A DNA stretch of 64,000 nt, from the NCBI GenBank assembly GCA_020912385.1, contig CP087219.1:930001-994000 (forward strand). Reading direction: 5' to 3'. Below the pieces are notes generated by a model. The model saw nothing but the letters and a program-made list of their open reading frames with translations, did not search any database and was not told the DNA's origin. How positions within the stretch are numbered: position 1 is the stretch's first letter; each line of letters begins with the position of its first letter. Positions 23,246-33,804 of the stretch are shown here, in pieces. The translations under genes were made by a program, and so were the position numbers. Origin of the DNA: Neofusicoccum parvum (lineage: Eukaryota; Ascomycota; Dothideomycetes; Botryosphaeriales; Botryosphaeriaceae).

Positions 23246-24380
23246 CTAAGCTGCCTGCGAACTCTCGTTCCTTTCCACCAAATCTCCAACACCCAACCCC
23301 CGTCCGACCTTGACCTTCCTCTTCTTCTCGCCCTTGCCGTCAGCACCCTCCTCATCCTTGTTGCCCAAGCTGCCAACCGGTTCGCCCTCGTCCTCACCAT
23401 CACTGAGGCTTTCGTCGATCATGGCCTGGCGGATGTCCGAGAGGTCCATGCGCATACTATACGCGTCCTCGCCATCCGCGTAGTATTTAGCCTCAACCTT
23501 GTCCACCCCGAAGCCCAGCGTGTCGCGATACAGGCGCAACGCAGCGTTGTTGGACACACGCACGTGCAGCGAGACGTAGTGCGCCCCGAAGGTTTCGGCC
23601 ATGGCGCGCTCTTCGATCAGTCAGTTTAGGCACATGGCACCGGTACGGATCGCATGGAAGAGAAGAGAGCCGATGTATAACACAACATCGGAAGAAAAGC
23701 CAAACTCAACATGGTTTGCGGAGCCGATCATGCCAGTGGCAGGATCTTGGGGGTCATTGGGGCGGCAGTGAATTCCATGAAGCAAAACACTTACGGCTCT
23801 GTCTCATAAGCTTCTCCGCGAGTCCCAACCGCCGGTGGGTGCGCATGACACTCAAACTAGTGATGTGGCCGTGCTGGATTCCATCGGCGGGGTCTTCCTC
23901 CATCTTCGCAAGCACGTAGCCTACGATCTTGGGAGGGTCGTAAGGGGTTTTGGGCGGGCGCGAGACCTGTGTGGATTACGTCAGCGACGGGCTCGACAAC
24001 ACTGCCGGCAAGTCACGTCGTAAGTGACGGGTGTATTTGAACGCAGCCTGGGCAGCGTTTATACAGGAGTGCATGCGCTGAAGAGAAAGCGCCGGAGTCC
24101 GCGAGAGAAAAGCGAGCCAGGCCCAGCGTGAAGCGATGGAAAGGCACAATGTGGCCTTACAGTGGAAAGGAGACGGTGAGAGGGAAAGTGACGAAAGCTG
24201 ATAGGCAAAGACAAGCAGAAACACGAGGCAACCACTCACATCGACGGCGACATAAGACAACTGTGGCCAGGACAGAGCGTGGTAGAGGTAGTACTTGCAG
24301 AAGTAGTTTTCTGGCAAGTTTGTGATGTTGGCCGTTTGGACATGCGGAATGTCGGCGGGCCTGAGGAGACGGACATCCAT
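23246..24380 (-). CDS. ARD1: N-alpha-acetyltransferase Naa10/Ard1, catalytic subunit of NatA
   Basis: Acetylates N-termini of nascent Ser-, Ala-, Thr-, Gly-starting proteins at the ribosome together with Naa15. Three exons on the minus strand: 24380-24240, 23966-23795 and 23610-23246 (225 residues). Introns are 273 and 184 bases; the second acceptor is AAG, chosen because it restores '[13 protein letters not shown]'. GNAT landmarks: '[20 protein letters not shown]' (1-20), '[20 protein letters not shown]' (22-41), the acetyl-CoA loop 'RRLGLA' (92-97), and '[20 protein letters not shown]' further on. The C-terminal tail is Asp/Glu- then Lys/Arg-rich, as is usual for Ard1. Neighbours are the Alba gene downstream and a dead P450 upstream. 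Confidence 0.95.
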
Positions 24381-24748
24381 CTTCGCTGCCGTGGCGCCCG
24401 GGGCTTGATTGCAGCTGTTTCTGTGGACTTGGCTCGGGCGAGGGCCGCACCAGGCGGAGGAGGTGGCGGGCTGTTGCTGGAAGGCGGGTGGTTTGACGAG
24501 GAACGTGACGTCCCGACATCGACGTGAAGGCCGCAACTCTCGCTTAGCCCCACCCGCCAATCGGAGCGCAGCACGGCGGCACCGCTTTCCAAAAACAACT
24601 GGTTACGCCTGCCTCCGGGGTTGCTGCCACTGGAAAGGTCGGTAGGAGACAATGACAGAAGCAGCAAGTATCTGTATCGCGTGCTAGCTACGCAGAGCTC
24701 GATAGAAAAAGCCATTGTCTTCACAATCTTGCCGGTCAATCTAATCTA
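24381..24748. other. Naa10 promoter
   Basis: 368 bases between the Naa10 start and the decayed end of the P450 remnant. No gene is seen. It may contain sequence lost from the P450 3' half, but nothing P450-like is recognisable here. Confidence 0.4.
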
Positions 24749-26001
24749 CTACGAGAGCCACGACCGACTTTTCCCGTCTGTGTTTATCGGTCTGGCAAGC
24801 ACCCTGATGCCTTTCGAGCTCAGCTTCGGGCTTGCGAGAGCAAAGTCATGCGCAAGCTCCACATCCGTCTCGACGCCAGCTCCAACAGTATTGCCTGCTT
24901 CAGCAGCAACGCGTGGGATTGTCTTTTGATCTGGAGGGAAGCTGCTCCGGAGGGATTTCTGAAAGATTGTAGGGTGTGAAATCTTCTCTTTGGATTCCGG
25001 ACCTTTCGTCAAGAGAGGCAGGCGCTCGCGAGTGAACTGCACACAATGTTGGAGACCGCAAGACATCCCAGGGCCAATCGAACGTGCAAATTCGTACCTT
25101 GTTATACTCGAGTAAAGGATTCTGCTCCGGGAATATAGTTCTGCGGAATAGCCCTCAAAATCTTCTCAGTGGTGCTTAGTACTTGCCCGTCAGATTAAAA
25201 TAACGAATATACCTACTGACCGAACCGAAGGAAAGCGAAGGGTGAAGTTCGAGAATTAGCCAATGCTCATGACAGCAGCGTAGAAGTTGTCCTTGCACCC
25301 CTCCGAAGCCAATGAGTTCTTGCAAAGTCCCCGGGCGAGCTTCGTGATGATATCACCCGTGAAAGCAGCCCAGAAATCTGCAAGGTTGATTGGCTCCGAG
25401 AACTTCGCATGCTGCGCAAGGTGCTTGCATATAAGTCGTACTTTGCTCAATAGAAGAGGCTTGATGTCATATATGGCACGTTTCGAGAACCTGAAACAGC
25501 CAGATCAGCTCGAAATACGCCGTGCACTTTCGGAGGAAGCTGACGGTGGATTGAGAGCTGCCCGCTAAACTCTGTGGACTTCGTTCTCAACTGGTTTGCG
25601 TGAGTTTTGAGCAGAGACGGCCGACTGAACCGGTCCGCCATCCAGGCATATTTGTAGGGTTTTGAGTCACGCGCGTATAGATCACCCTAGAAGTCACTAT
25701 CCTGGATGTGGAAATCTTCAGGGGAGACAACTGGACCTAGACTTCAATCAGTCTGTGGGCATTCGTAGGCTGGGACGTTGCGGTGGTTCGTGTGATTACC
25801 GTAACTCCTGTGCAGCTCTTGGATGTGAAACACAAATTGGCCCCTCAATATCACGTCGTAGTAAAACTCGTGCCACTTGCCTAGTGCGGCCAGCTTTGGG
25901 CCTGGAAACTGCCGCAGTGGATGGAACATTAGTCGTACCAACGCCATGATGGAGAACAAGAACACACACGCGACACACATGGCATGCAGCACCGTGGTCA
26001 T
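24749..26001 (-). pseudogene. Degenerate cytochrome P450 (CYP), truncated before the heme region
   Basis: Minus-strand P450 pieces appear in the right order but no longer join. From 26001: a membrane anchor followed by 'FPGPKLAALGKWHEFYYDV' and 'QFVFHIQELHRSYG', typical of the trichodiene-oxygenase-like group. After a possible intron, 'SPEDFHIQDSDF' runs into a TAG at 25687-25689, where the family usually has Tyr. A damaged 'RAALNPPSASSESARRISS' stretch lies near 25570. Then come 'VRLICKHLAQHAKFSEPINL' and 'ADFWAAFTGDIITKLARG' (25450-25300), which end in a stop at 25256, and further stops follow. 'KISHPTIFQKSLRSSFPPDQ' and the helix-I-like 'VGAGVET' lie near 24990-24850. The ExxR and Cys-heme motifs are absent. 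It was once a normal CYP and is now non-functional. Confidence 0.85.
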
Positions 26002-26721
26002 CGGAAAGAGCGGAAGAGACGGCGTCTTCGTACTTGGACATCGACAAGCGGCTTTCAAAGAGATGAGAGAGCTTCGTGACGCTGGCTGCACTTTTGAATG
26101 AGAGCTAATGTTTCTGGCAGAAGGCGGCGGGCGACCTGAAGAAAGCCTAATATGGATGTCGTCACAGACTGGCTTGCTGTTGTGCAACCATGGCAGCCAC
26201 CAATTGGTCGAAGCCAGGTTATGCTTCCCGAGAGCTGATTTGATCCTGCGCTCTTGCGGACCGCCAGGTAGATCGACCTGGAGCCCACAAGCTCCGAAGG
26301 GCTGTCTCAATCCCTGCTGATGATCGCCGTGAATCATCAGCAAGGGACTTCGGCTCCTTATCGCTGTGGATCGACGTCCGACATTCTTCCACAGGTATCA
26401 GCTGCGCAGTGCAGAATATAGCCGAGCAAGAGACTGAAATCTATTGCCTAGCTTTGACGATGCTAGCCGCCATCGAAGTATTCATGTTCCCATTCCCGTA
26501 CCACGACATTTTCTCCCGCCGAATGCCCGGATCCAAACCCTTGCTCCGATGTAAAAAGCGCACTGCAAGCCACAGCCGAACCGATTCACGATGAGGTCGC
26601 AGTGGTCGAAACGTTGTGCCGGGATGTGGTATTTTGATTTTGAGGCTCCAGCTAAACCTGCTGCATCGACAAACGCCAGCCCTGGCTACATGCAAAACCC
26701 GTAGACGAAAGGAGAAGGCAT
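26002..26721. other. Spacer between the P450 remnant and the P1 gene
   Basis: 720 bases that would have been the P450 promoter plus the 3' flank of the P1 gene. There is an open frame upstream of the P450 ATG on the minus strand, but it has no family resemblance. Confidence 0.5.
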
Positions 26722-27232
26722 TTAGTCGAACAGACCGAAGCCCATATCCTCGTCGGACTCCTCCTTCTCTGTGAAACAGCTGTGTCAGCGTGCGTCCTGC
26801 GCCAAACCGCGTGGTTGCAGGGGACAAAAACATACCCTCCTCCTTGGCCTCCTCCTTGGCGGTCTCGGGGGCGTCACCGCCAGCAGCGGCGGCGCCACCA
26901 GCAGGTGCGGCGGCAGCGGGGCCGCCGGAGCCAACGTTCAGCAGGAGCTCCTTGACGTCCTTGCCCTCAAGCGCCTGTGTCCATGTTAGAACCAACCAGC
27001 CCCTCCCGAAATCCGGGCTCGCGCGCGCAGCGTACCTTGGCGAACAGCGACGTCCAGATGGGCTCGACATCGGCGACCTTCGCGGCGGTGATCAGAGTCT
27101 GGAGCTTGTCGGCCTGCGATGCGGTTAGCGATGGGCAGGCGGCGTGGACGGCGGACGACTGACGGTGATCTCAACACCGTCATCCGCGAGGATGAGGGCG
27201 GCGTAGGAAGAGGCAAGCTCGGCGGTCGACAT
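26722..27232 (-). CDS. RPP1: 60S acidic ribosomal stalk protein P1
   Basis: Component of the ribosomal stalk that recruits translation GTPases. Four exons on the minus strand: 27232-27164, 27113-27036, 26974-26836 and 26768-26722 (110 residues, the usual length). Introns are 50, 61 and 67 bases; the first has a weak GTCAGT donor. Landmarks: N-terminal '[19 protein letters not shown]', '[20 protein letters not shown]', '[18 protein letters not shown]', an Ala/Gly/Pro hinge, and the C-terminal '[14 protein letters not shown]' that contacts elongation factors and is targeted by ribotoxins. The small last exon is recovered only by removing intron 3. The gene is divergent from the UPF0662 gene across 307 bases. 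Confidence 0.96.
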
Positions 27233-27539
27233 TGCAGCGGTGTGTCGGTGGTGGCGTGAAGTGGGCGCGGGTTCGATGTTGTCGTCGCTGTCGAGGTCTC
27301 GGGTCGCGATCTTTTTGGGCGGCGTGTTGAGCAACATGTGTGCCCGGGCCGGCGCGCGGCGAAAGTGTTGTTCCAGCTAGCGAGGGCTTGGCGCGCGCCC
27401 CGCATCAGCGATGCTGCGCTTCGGCGATCCAGGCGTCAGTTACGTCAACCGGCTCTTCTCAAATAACTCAACGCGCCGCTGTGCTGTGCCTGCTCCCCGT
27501 ATCGCATCACACGTCGCGCCCCTCTGAGACAGCTCCGCC
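27233..27539. promoter_or_regulatory. Divergent promoter, P1 and UPF0662 genes
   Basis: 307 bases between two head-to-head starts. The half near the plus-strand gene has CT-rich and CAAAT-containing sequence. No specific element can be named with confidence. Confidence 0.5.
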
Positions 27540-29453
27540 ATGACCGACTCGCCCGCGGTGCGCATTCCGCTGGACCCCCAGGAGCAGCCCATCCTGGATC
27601 AGCTGCTCGGCATCCGCACCCAGCTCGAGCTGCTGCGTGCAGACAAGTCCACCTACGTCAAATCCGAGGACGTAATCCGCCTGTACGGCAGCATTGTCGA
27701 GCAGGTCGAGCGCCTGAATAAGATTCGCACCCACAAGCGCCTGGAGCAGAACAGAGGTCTGTCATTTGCCCGTCTCGCCCCTCGCACCCCCGCCAGCCTT
27801 AAACTTTCGCCCTCGACACATGCGCGACAGCACCCACCGAAGCTTGTGACTGACACCCCTTCCAGTCGACACTGTCCTCGATGACTGCTTCCAACTGATA
27901 TCGCTGGCCTACATGGCCATTGGTAAGAACCACGAGGCCCCGGCTACCTATTCCGCCGTCTCGACCATGAAGGTAAATCTTGCTCCGCTCTACTGCGTGT
28001 ATCTGGACGCTTACAGCCTGTAGCGTCTGCTGGACCACCTTTACGAGGCCGCATTCTTCTCGCCCAAGGACTTGGATTCTATCGAGCAGCGTTTGCAGGA
28101 ATACCGTACTTCTGTCGAAAGGGGTAAAGAGACGTACAGTCCACACCTCATCACCCTCCTTGAAGCGCGCATGGATGTCTGCCAGGAGCTCCTAGGAAAG
28201 CTGCAACACTCCTTAGAGAAGCTCAGCCCTGAACTGAAGCCGACCTACGAGAAGTTGGTCTCGCTTCTACGGTCTCTTTCAGCGTGTAACACCCGTTCCA
28301 AGGTAAGCTGCATGAGAAATACCTCGAAAGGTTGATCGCAAGTCCTCGTCCGGGCGCTCCGACATACTTTTCTGGAAGCCCAATAGACGTTTCCAGGCGC
28401 CCGTGACCCATTGCACCTTTACGGACATTTTGTGGTGGATCCTGGCTGATTTATCGTGTAGTTCCCTGCGGCTGAGGTCAAGCAGCTCCATGAGCAACTG
28501 AAGCAAATTGCTGAACAGCTCCAAGCGGACAAGAAGCTTGACGTAGACCTCTCTGACCAGGAGCGCTACGCACAGGTAATCCAGCATATGCAAATCCGCC
28601 CAGCAGATGCGGCACCGGAAGGAGACGAGCTCGTTCAGGATCTACTTACACGCTGTTTCCTTTGGCATGACATAATAATGCAAAGGTGCGTTGAATTATC
28701 TTCTAATCCTGCCGTTGAACACGTCGGCTAACTTGCCCGGCCCTCCAGGCAAGGCAACGTCGATGAGAAGTTTGAAGACATATACAGGAAACTCCTCAAT
28801 ATCCGGACTCAACTCGAGAAGCTGCAGCTTACCCAAGCATGGTCGTTGCGGGAGACGGATCTCTACAGCTTCCAACGTCAACTCGACAGGATTGACGAGA
28901 GCCGAGTGGACGGTAACTTCCTTGATGCGCTAGGAAGACCTGCCGAACTGCACACTCAGAGGGTTAGTAATTAAAATTTCCTGCCCTACTCAGTAGCTGA
29001 CGATCTGAACAGACGTTGCTTTATCTTCTTCGCAAAAGCTACGCCCTGATATACTTCCTCATTATTTCCTCTGAACCTGTCTCGGAGGCTCTCCTGCCAA
29101 TCTATAACCAACTCAACACGTTGAAGAGGTGTTTGGAAGAAGTCAAAAGATCCGGTGGCGTATCATCTCCTCGTGATCTGTACCCTTATAGCATGAAGGT
29201 ACTGTCTCCTCCCGCACTATTTCATGACATCCCCTGACAAATGTGGCAGTTGAACTCTATCGACAACATGCGTCAAGACGGGAAGTTTATGATTGGAGAC
29301 GACATCCCAGACGGGCAGGGGGCCGTGAATCATCTCTTGGCGGAATGCTTTGATCTCGCATACGAGCTAAGGACTGCAGCAGAGGAAGAGTCCGAGGAGG
29401 AAAGCGAGACGGCACAGCAAGACACTGAGCCACCAAAGGTTGAGGCGCAGTAA
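27540..29453 (+). CDS. UPF0662/DUF2408 family protein
   Basis: Seven exons: 27540-27756, 27866-27972, 28024-28302, 28462-28685, 28749-28962, 29013-29198 and 29250-29453 (476 residues). Introns are 109, 51, 159, 63, 50 and 51 bases, all GT-AG by my reading. The protein is almost wholly helical and Leu/Glu/Lys-rich: 'LDPQEQPILDQLLGIRTQLE' at the N-terminus, 'YEAAFFSPKDLDSIEQRLQ' in the middle, 'TLLYLLRKSYALIYFLIISS' near residue 350, and an acidic tail 'EEESEEESETAQQDTEPPK'. It matches the fungal UPF0662 proteins (S. pombe C30C2.08-like). Their biochemical function is unknown; cytosolic and nuclear location has been reported for the yeast member. Confidence 0.9.
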
Positions 29454-29629
29454 TTATGGATTTAGCATCAGGGGAAAGGAGAGTTCGGCGTCTAAGGAGA
29501 ATATCCGGGTGTGTTCAGAGCAGAGCGGAGGAATCAGCAATGAAAGGCATGTGTTGAGACGCATGGGATGGATGGGCAAGGTTTCGTTTTTGTGTGCATT
29601 CACCTATCAGATCACCCACTATTGTGGCC

Positions 29630-30295
29630 TTACGAATCGACTTGTATTCTACCTAAGAAGTCCAGCCCGTCTTCTTCATCGAAGGCTTTCGAAGCATCTG
29701 CGTCTTTGAAAGTTAATCGATCGCCATACGATATGCCTGCACGTCATCAGCATACTTGCAAGGATAACAAGGTGCAGGGGCACATACAGAGCTCCTCTCC
29801 TACTTTCACATCGCGGAGGGTCTGATACGTGACCAGGAGTCGCTCAACATCCCTATTCCAGCCTACGTTTTGGTCGCGGGCGTGGTTAAACATGGAACCA
29901 AGACCAAATATCACGGCTTGGGTCATTTGGCTTCTTCCGTCGGCCGTGCATATGGGCCAGTTGCTGTTCGTCTTGGTTATCACACGAACGCGGGGTAATT
30001 GGCTGCTCAGTCAAGACATACTACGTGTAGTGATACAAGGAAGTCTGTCCGATATGCTGGGCATACTCTTCAGCCCCGAGAGGCAGCACAGGACACACCT
30101 CTATGGTTGTCCGTGCAGGAATGTCCTGGGCAGCAAAAACACCTCGGCCTGTGCAACAGCAGGTCAGACAGAAGCGTCCCGGCCGGACAGCGTACAGAAG
30201 GCGCTGAGACAGGGACAACCTTTGGGAGTGTCGAGAACCAAGACAAGATGTGCAGATCGGCGCAGGACGACGTGGCCCTTGGTGTCACTGCTCAT
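29630..30295 (-). CDS. Small SET-domain protein (putative lysine methyltransferase)
   Basis: Four exons on the minus strand: 30295-30220, 30148-30022, 29963-29788 and 29736-29630 (161 residues). Introns are 71, 58 and 51 bases; donors are GTTGTC, GTATGT and GTATGT. Spliced SET motifs in order: 'GRGVFAAQDIPARTTIEV' (N-SET), 'SLYHYTYNWP', 'VIFGLGSMFNHARDQNVGW' (the NHxxxxN SAM-binding element) and 'VGEELCISYGDRLTF' (the ELxxxY-type motif). The Y of 'YNWP' and the C of 'ELCISYG' are each restored exactly by splicing, which supports the model. It has no pre-SET, post-SET zinc or MYND domain. The substrate is unknown. The start is the ATG just before 'SSDTKGHVVLRRS'; the frame is open somewhat further upstream. 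Confidence 0.82.
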
Positions 30296-30648
30296 CTCTT
30301 CTTCAGCCAACGGAGGAGGCGGAGAGAGTTTCGCGAGTTGTGCGAGGTTGCACGGGCGGCAGCAAGCCGGGTGGTCGAGCTGGTTTTGGGCGTTGAAATT
30401 TCTCCGGGCGGTGGGCCAAGGGACGCCGCGGCGGCGGGGGACGCACGCGGCAGCATCCGCCAGCTCGCTTGTCGAGCTCCCGCAGTGCCCTGCACGTCAA
30501 GAGTTACCTCCACATCGGATTCAGGCCGGCTGCCCATCTTCGAGGACTCCCTCGCATTGCCTTTTCATGCGAAGCCCGGCTGTCGGGTGCTTCGTTCGGC
30601 AGACGCTGCGTCCTTCCCATCCTCGCCGCCGCCAGCACTCCGCCGCCC
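30296..30648. promoter_or_regulatory. Divergent promoter, SET and TRAPPC13 genes
   Basis: 353 bases between two head-to-head starts. No further coding region is seen. The plus-strand side is C-rich in the last 60 bases before the TRAPPC13 ATG. Confidence 0.5.
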
Positions 30649-31753
30649 ATGGCCCACCAGCGCTCCCACTCGACCAGCGAAGGCCTCAAAGGCCCGCACT
30701 CGGTCAGCCTTAAGGTCCTGCGGTAAAGCTACCCGCGCTGCTCGCTGCCCCGCTGCTCCAGTAACCAACACCTTGCGCTAGTCTCTCGCGGCCCTCGCTG
30801 GCCCACAGCTTCCCGCTCCCACAGCCCACCGAGCCCGATGAGTTCACCATCTCGCCCAAAGCCTCCCTCGCATATCCCACTGCGGACCCCAAGGACCCTT
30901 TCATCGTCACACCGCTGCTGAAACTGCCCGAGGCCTTTGGGAGTGCCTACGTTGGGGAGGCTTTCTCTTGTACGCTGTGCGCCAACAATGAGCTGCTGCA
31001 AGGCGACGAGAGCAAGACCGTCAGCGGTGTGAAGATCGCTGCCGACATGCAGACTCCCTCTACCCCTAGCGGCATACCGTTGGAGCTAGAACCGAGCGAT
31101 GATGCCGACGCGGCCCAAGCTATCGTCGGCGTCGGTCAGTCGGTGCAGAAGATCCTCACGTTCGATCTGAAGGAGGAGGGCTCGCACACCCTGGCCGTTA
31201 CAGTCACCTACACGGAGACTCAGATGGCTGGTGAGGGCAAGGCGGCAAGCGGGCGTGTCCGCACGTTCCGAAAGCTGTACCAGTTTGTCGCGCAGCAGCT
31301 CATCAGCGTCAAGACAAAGACCAGCGAGTTAACGTCGAAGAATGGGCTGAGCAAGTTCGTGTTGGAAGCACAGCTTGAGAATCTTGGCGAGGGAAGCTTA
31401 AGCCTCGAGGTAGGTGCCAAGTCCATGGATTGTACCGGTGACGCCTTGCTGAAACAGTTTTGTAGCCAGTAATTGTCAATGCTGAAGCACCGTTCAGGGC
31501 CAGCTCCTTGAACATGCCTCTCAACGCTTCGCCGGAAGAGCCGCCGCACCTCCCCGTTCTAGGCCCAGGAGATGTCTCACAGGTCGCCTTTATCCTTGAG
31601 CAACAGGAGGGTGTGGCCGAGGGCGATACACCTCCTGCGGTCAAAGCAGCGGGCCGACGGGTGCTCGTCCGCAACCTTTGGGTGCAGTGGCGCAGCCCGC
31701 TAGGTGGCCGGGGATCGTTGAAGATCGGGCCTCTATTCACGCGATCGCGTTGA
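30649..31753 (+). CDS. TRAPPC13: TRAPP complex subunit 13-like protein (DUF974)
   Basis: Accessory subunit of a TRAPP tethering complex acting in Golgi traffic. Three exons: 30649-30722, 30782-31409 and 31466-31753 (329 residues). Introns are 59 and 56 bases with GTAAAG and GTAGGT donors. Landmarks: 'HSVSLKVLRLSRPSLAHSF' across the first junction, 'ISPKASLAYPTADPKDPFIV', 'LPEAFGSAYVGEAFSCTLCA', 'LKEEGSHTLAVTVTYTE', 'RTFRKLYQFVAQQLISVKTK' and the immunoglobulin-like C-terminus 'LWVQWRSPLGGRGSLKIGPL'. This order is that of the DUF974 family, close to full length. The fusion point at intron 2 ('SLE' then 'PVIVNAEAPF') is phase-consistent but not fully certain. Confidence 0.88.
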
Positions 31754-33804
31754 AACGAATGAGGCCATTCCACCAGGCAGACACACGGAAATTGAAGCTG
31801 TGGCTTCTCTACGGCTGAAGAGCCAACGAAGCCACAGCCCGTCGCTAAAGTCACGAGGAGCGGACCGGCGGCATAAATAGAGTTTGAAGGATGGGAGGTC
31901 CACGATGGACGGGCTGACAGGCACAGGTGTAGGCAGAGCGTGGGCAGACCAGCTGGCCTCGGGATGCGGAACGGGCTCCCGAGCGGGCGTGGCGACAGGG
32001 CAGACGCGGCAAGTAGAAAAGGATGGTGGAGAAGAGTTTATGCGCGCCTGTGCCTGTGCCTGTGCCGGTGCCTGACGAGGGGAGCTGGCGGGTTGAAGGC
32101 TAAAATGCAAGACCAAACAAACGAGGACTGGAGCATCGGGCCCGCGGAGCTGGCGCAGCACTCAACATCAAACGTGGCCTGCTCAAACAGCCGGAGCTGC
32201 CAGCGCGAAACGTGGTGCACCGTGGCTTGGAGATCTCTGCCCGGGGCTTGATTGCGTCAATCACCAAGATTAGCTTTGGACGCGTCCGCACGGACGCGGC
32301 GGTCTTCACGCGCGCCTGCTCTCAGCACACGGATGCGTGATAAATATAGGCGCGTGTGGGGAGGCCGGTGATGAGTAGCCCAAGCCCCTTTTCGAAAGGT
32401 GCGATGTGCGCGCATCAGCAGGAGGGGCGCGTGTGGATATGTCGACACATGCTGCGCCAAGCGCCACTATGCTGCTCGACCGGAATTTGCATTGACGCCG
32501 TGGTCCCTGCAGCGCGGCCGCAGAAAGGGGAAACCTCCTCGACGCGGCGGCTCACGACGCGGGCGGTCGCGCTGCGCTCAGCCCGGAGTGGCATCATGTG
32601 CAGATGATCGCGGCGAGTAATGGCCCCCTGCCCGCGGGCTGCTGCGTCGTCGACGGCCGTGTCGCTCGCGCGGCCGTTCGGCAGGCGCGTCCAGGGACGG
32701 CAGCCGGAAATGGCAGCGAGCAGGCGGCCCCAGCGATCACCACGCCAAGCGCAGAGGACGTATCGTTTCCGGCGCGCGGCCAATGGAGCGGTGCGCTCGA
32801 GGGAGGCGTGCTATCGGCGCGCCGTATTGTACTCGGGCGAGGGCCCGCGTTGGGCGGAGGTGTACGAGCAGCGCGTCCGTCCGCCGGCTAGTTGTGGTCG
32901 GGGCTGCTGGGGGGCACGGCGCTGGGCGCGGGCGGCGATCAGGGCGCCGCGCTACAGAGACCCTCGCGGCGGCGCCATTGGCCGCCGCCGGGCGGGTCAA
33001 ATGCTGATGTGCGCGTGTGCCTGCGCAAGCGGGCGGCGCGAAATATCGCGCGCCGCTGTGGGGATGCGCGCGTTGCGAGGGCAGCGCGCTGGCCAGGCGA
33101 GCGGCGGCGGTCGTGGTGGTGGTGGTGGTGGTGGTGGTGGTGGTGGTGGTGGAGCGGGCGGCGGCCAGGCACAGCGCTGACTGGGCGGCGGCAGCCCTAG
33201 CAGCCCGGCAGCGTGTGGCAGCCGCTGCGGTGCTCCCTGGCGGGCGCTGGCAGGCCTGTCCTTGTCGCGCGGCGATGCTCTGGGCGGGCCCTGGGCGATC
33301 AGTGCCAGCCCGGTCTTTCTGGAGAGATAACAGCGAGCGAAGCTTGACAGGCCGCACAGCGCGATGCGCCCGAGGCAAGCCAGGATCGCTGCTCGCGACC
33401 TTCTTAATATTATACCACCAGAACCACTCCTGACCCGCCCCAGCGCCCTATCGCTGCCGTCACTTGACCCCCCTCAAAGCACCCCCCGGCCGCCGCCCGA
33501 GGCCCAGCCTTCACGCCGCGCCGTCCTGACGAGACCGCGCCGGCCCACTCGAAACGCAACATCCTCCGTCTCTGTCGCACAACGCAAGCTCCCGCGCGCC
33601 CGTCTGCCGCAAAACGTCCATGCAGCTCCAGTACACAAACGGTGCCCGTACATGACTTGACGCCGCCCTCCCATACTGCCTCTCTCGCTGAACTCCGCGC
33701 CCGCCCTGCGCGCCGCCGCTCCTTTGCCCCAACCCCCACGCCGCTCTTTGCTCCTGTTTGCCTCCATTTCTATGCGCTACATCGCTACCTGATTTGCGAC
33801 CACC
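31754..33804. other. Long spacer and GC-rich promoter of the DENN gene
   Basis: About 2 kb without a recognisable gene. 32500-33350 is very GC-rich and carries a TGG/GTG microsatellite; frames across it are Arg/Ala-, Gly- or His-rich and not credible. A C-rich 5' region with CT tracts (33400-33790) precedes the DENN start. Confidence 0.5.
33113..33152. repeat. (GTG)13 trinucleotide microsatellite
   Basis: Forty bases of uninterrupted GTG/TGG repeat in the GC-rich spacer. It would encode poly-Val, poly-Gly/Trp or (minus strand) poly-His, but no gene contains it. Confidence 0.95.

Noticed and set aside
24749..26001. P450 as a functional multi-exon gene.
   Set aside because: In-frame stops and frame breaks cannot all be placed in plausible introns, and the heme-binding end is missing.
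32939..33172. A minus-strand frame with about 14 histidines, suggesting a metal-binding protein.
   Set aside because: The His run is only the reverse of the GTG microsatellite in non-coding GC-rich DNA; there is no surrounding coding evidence.
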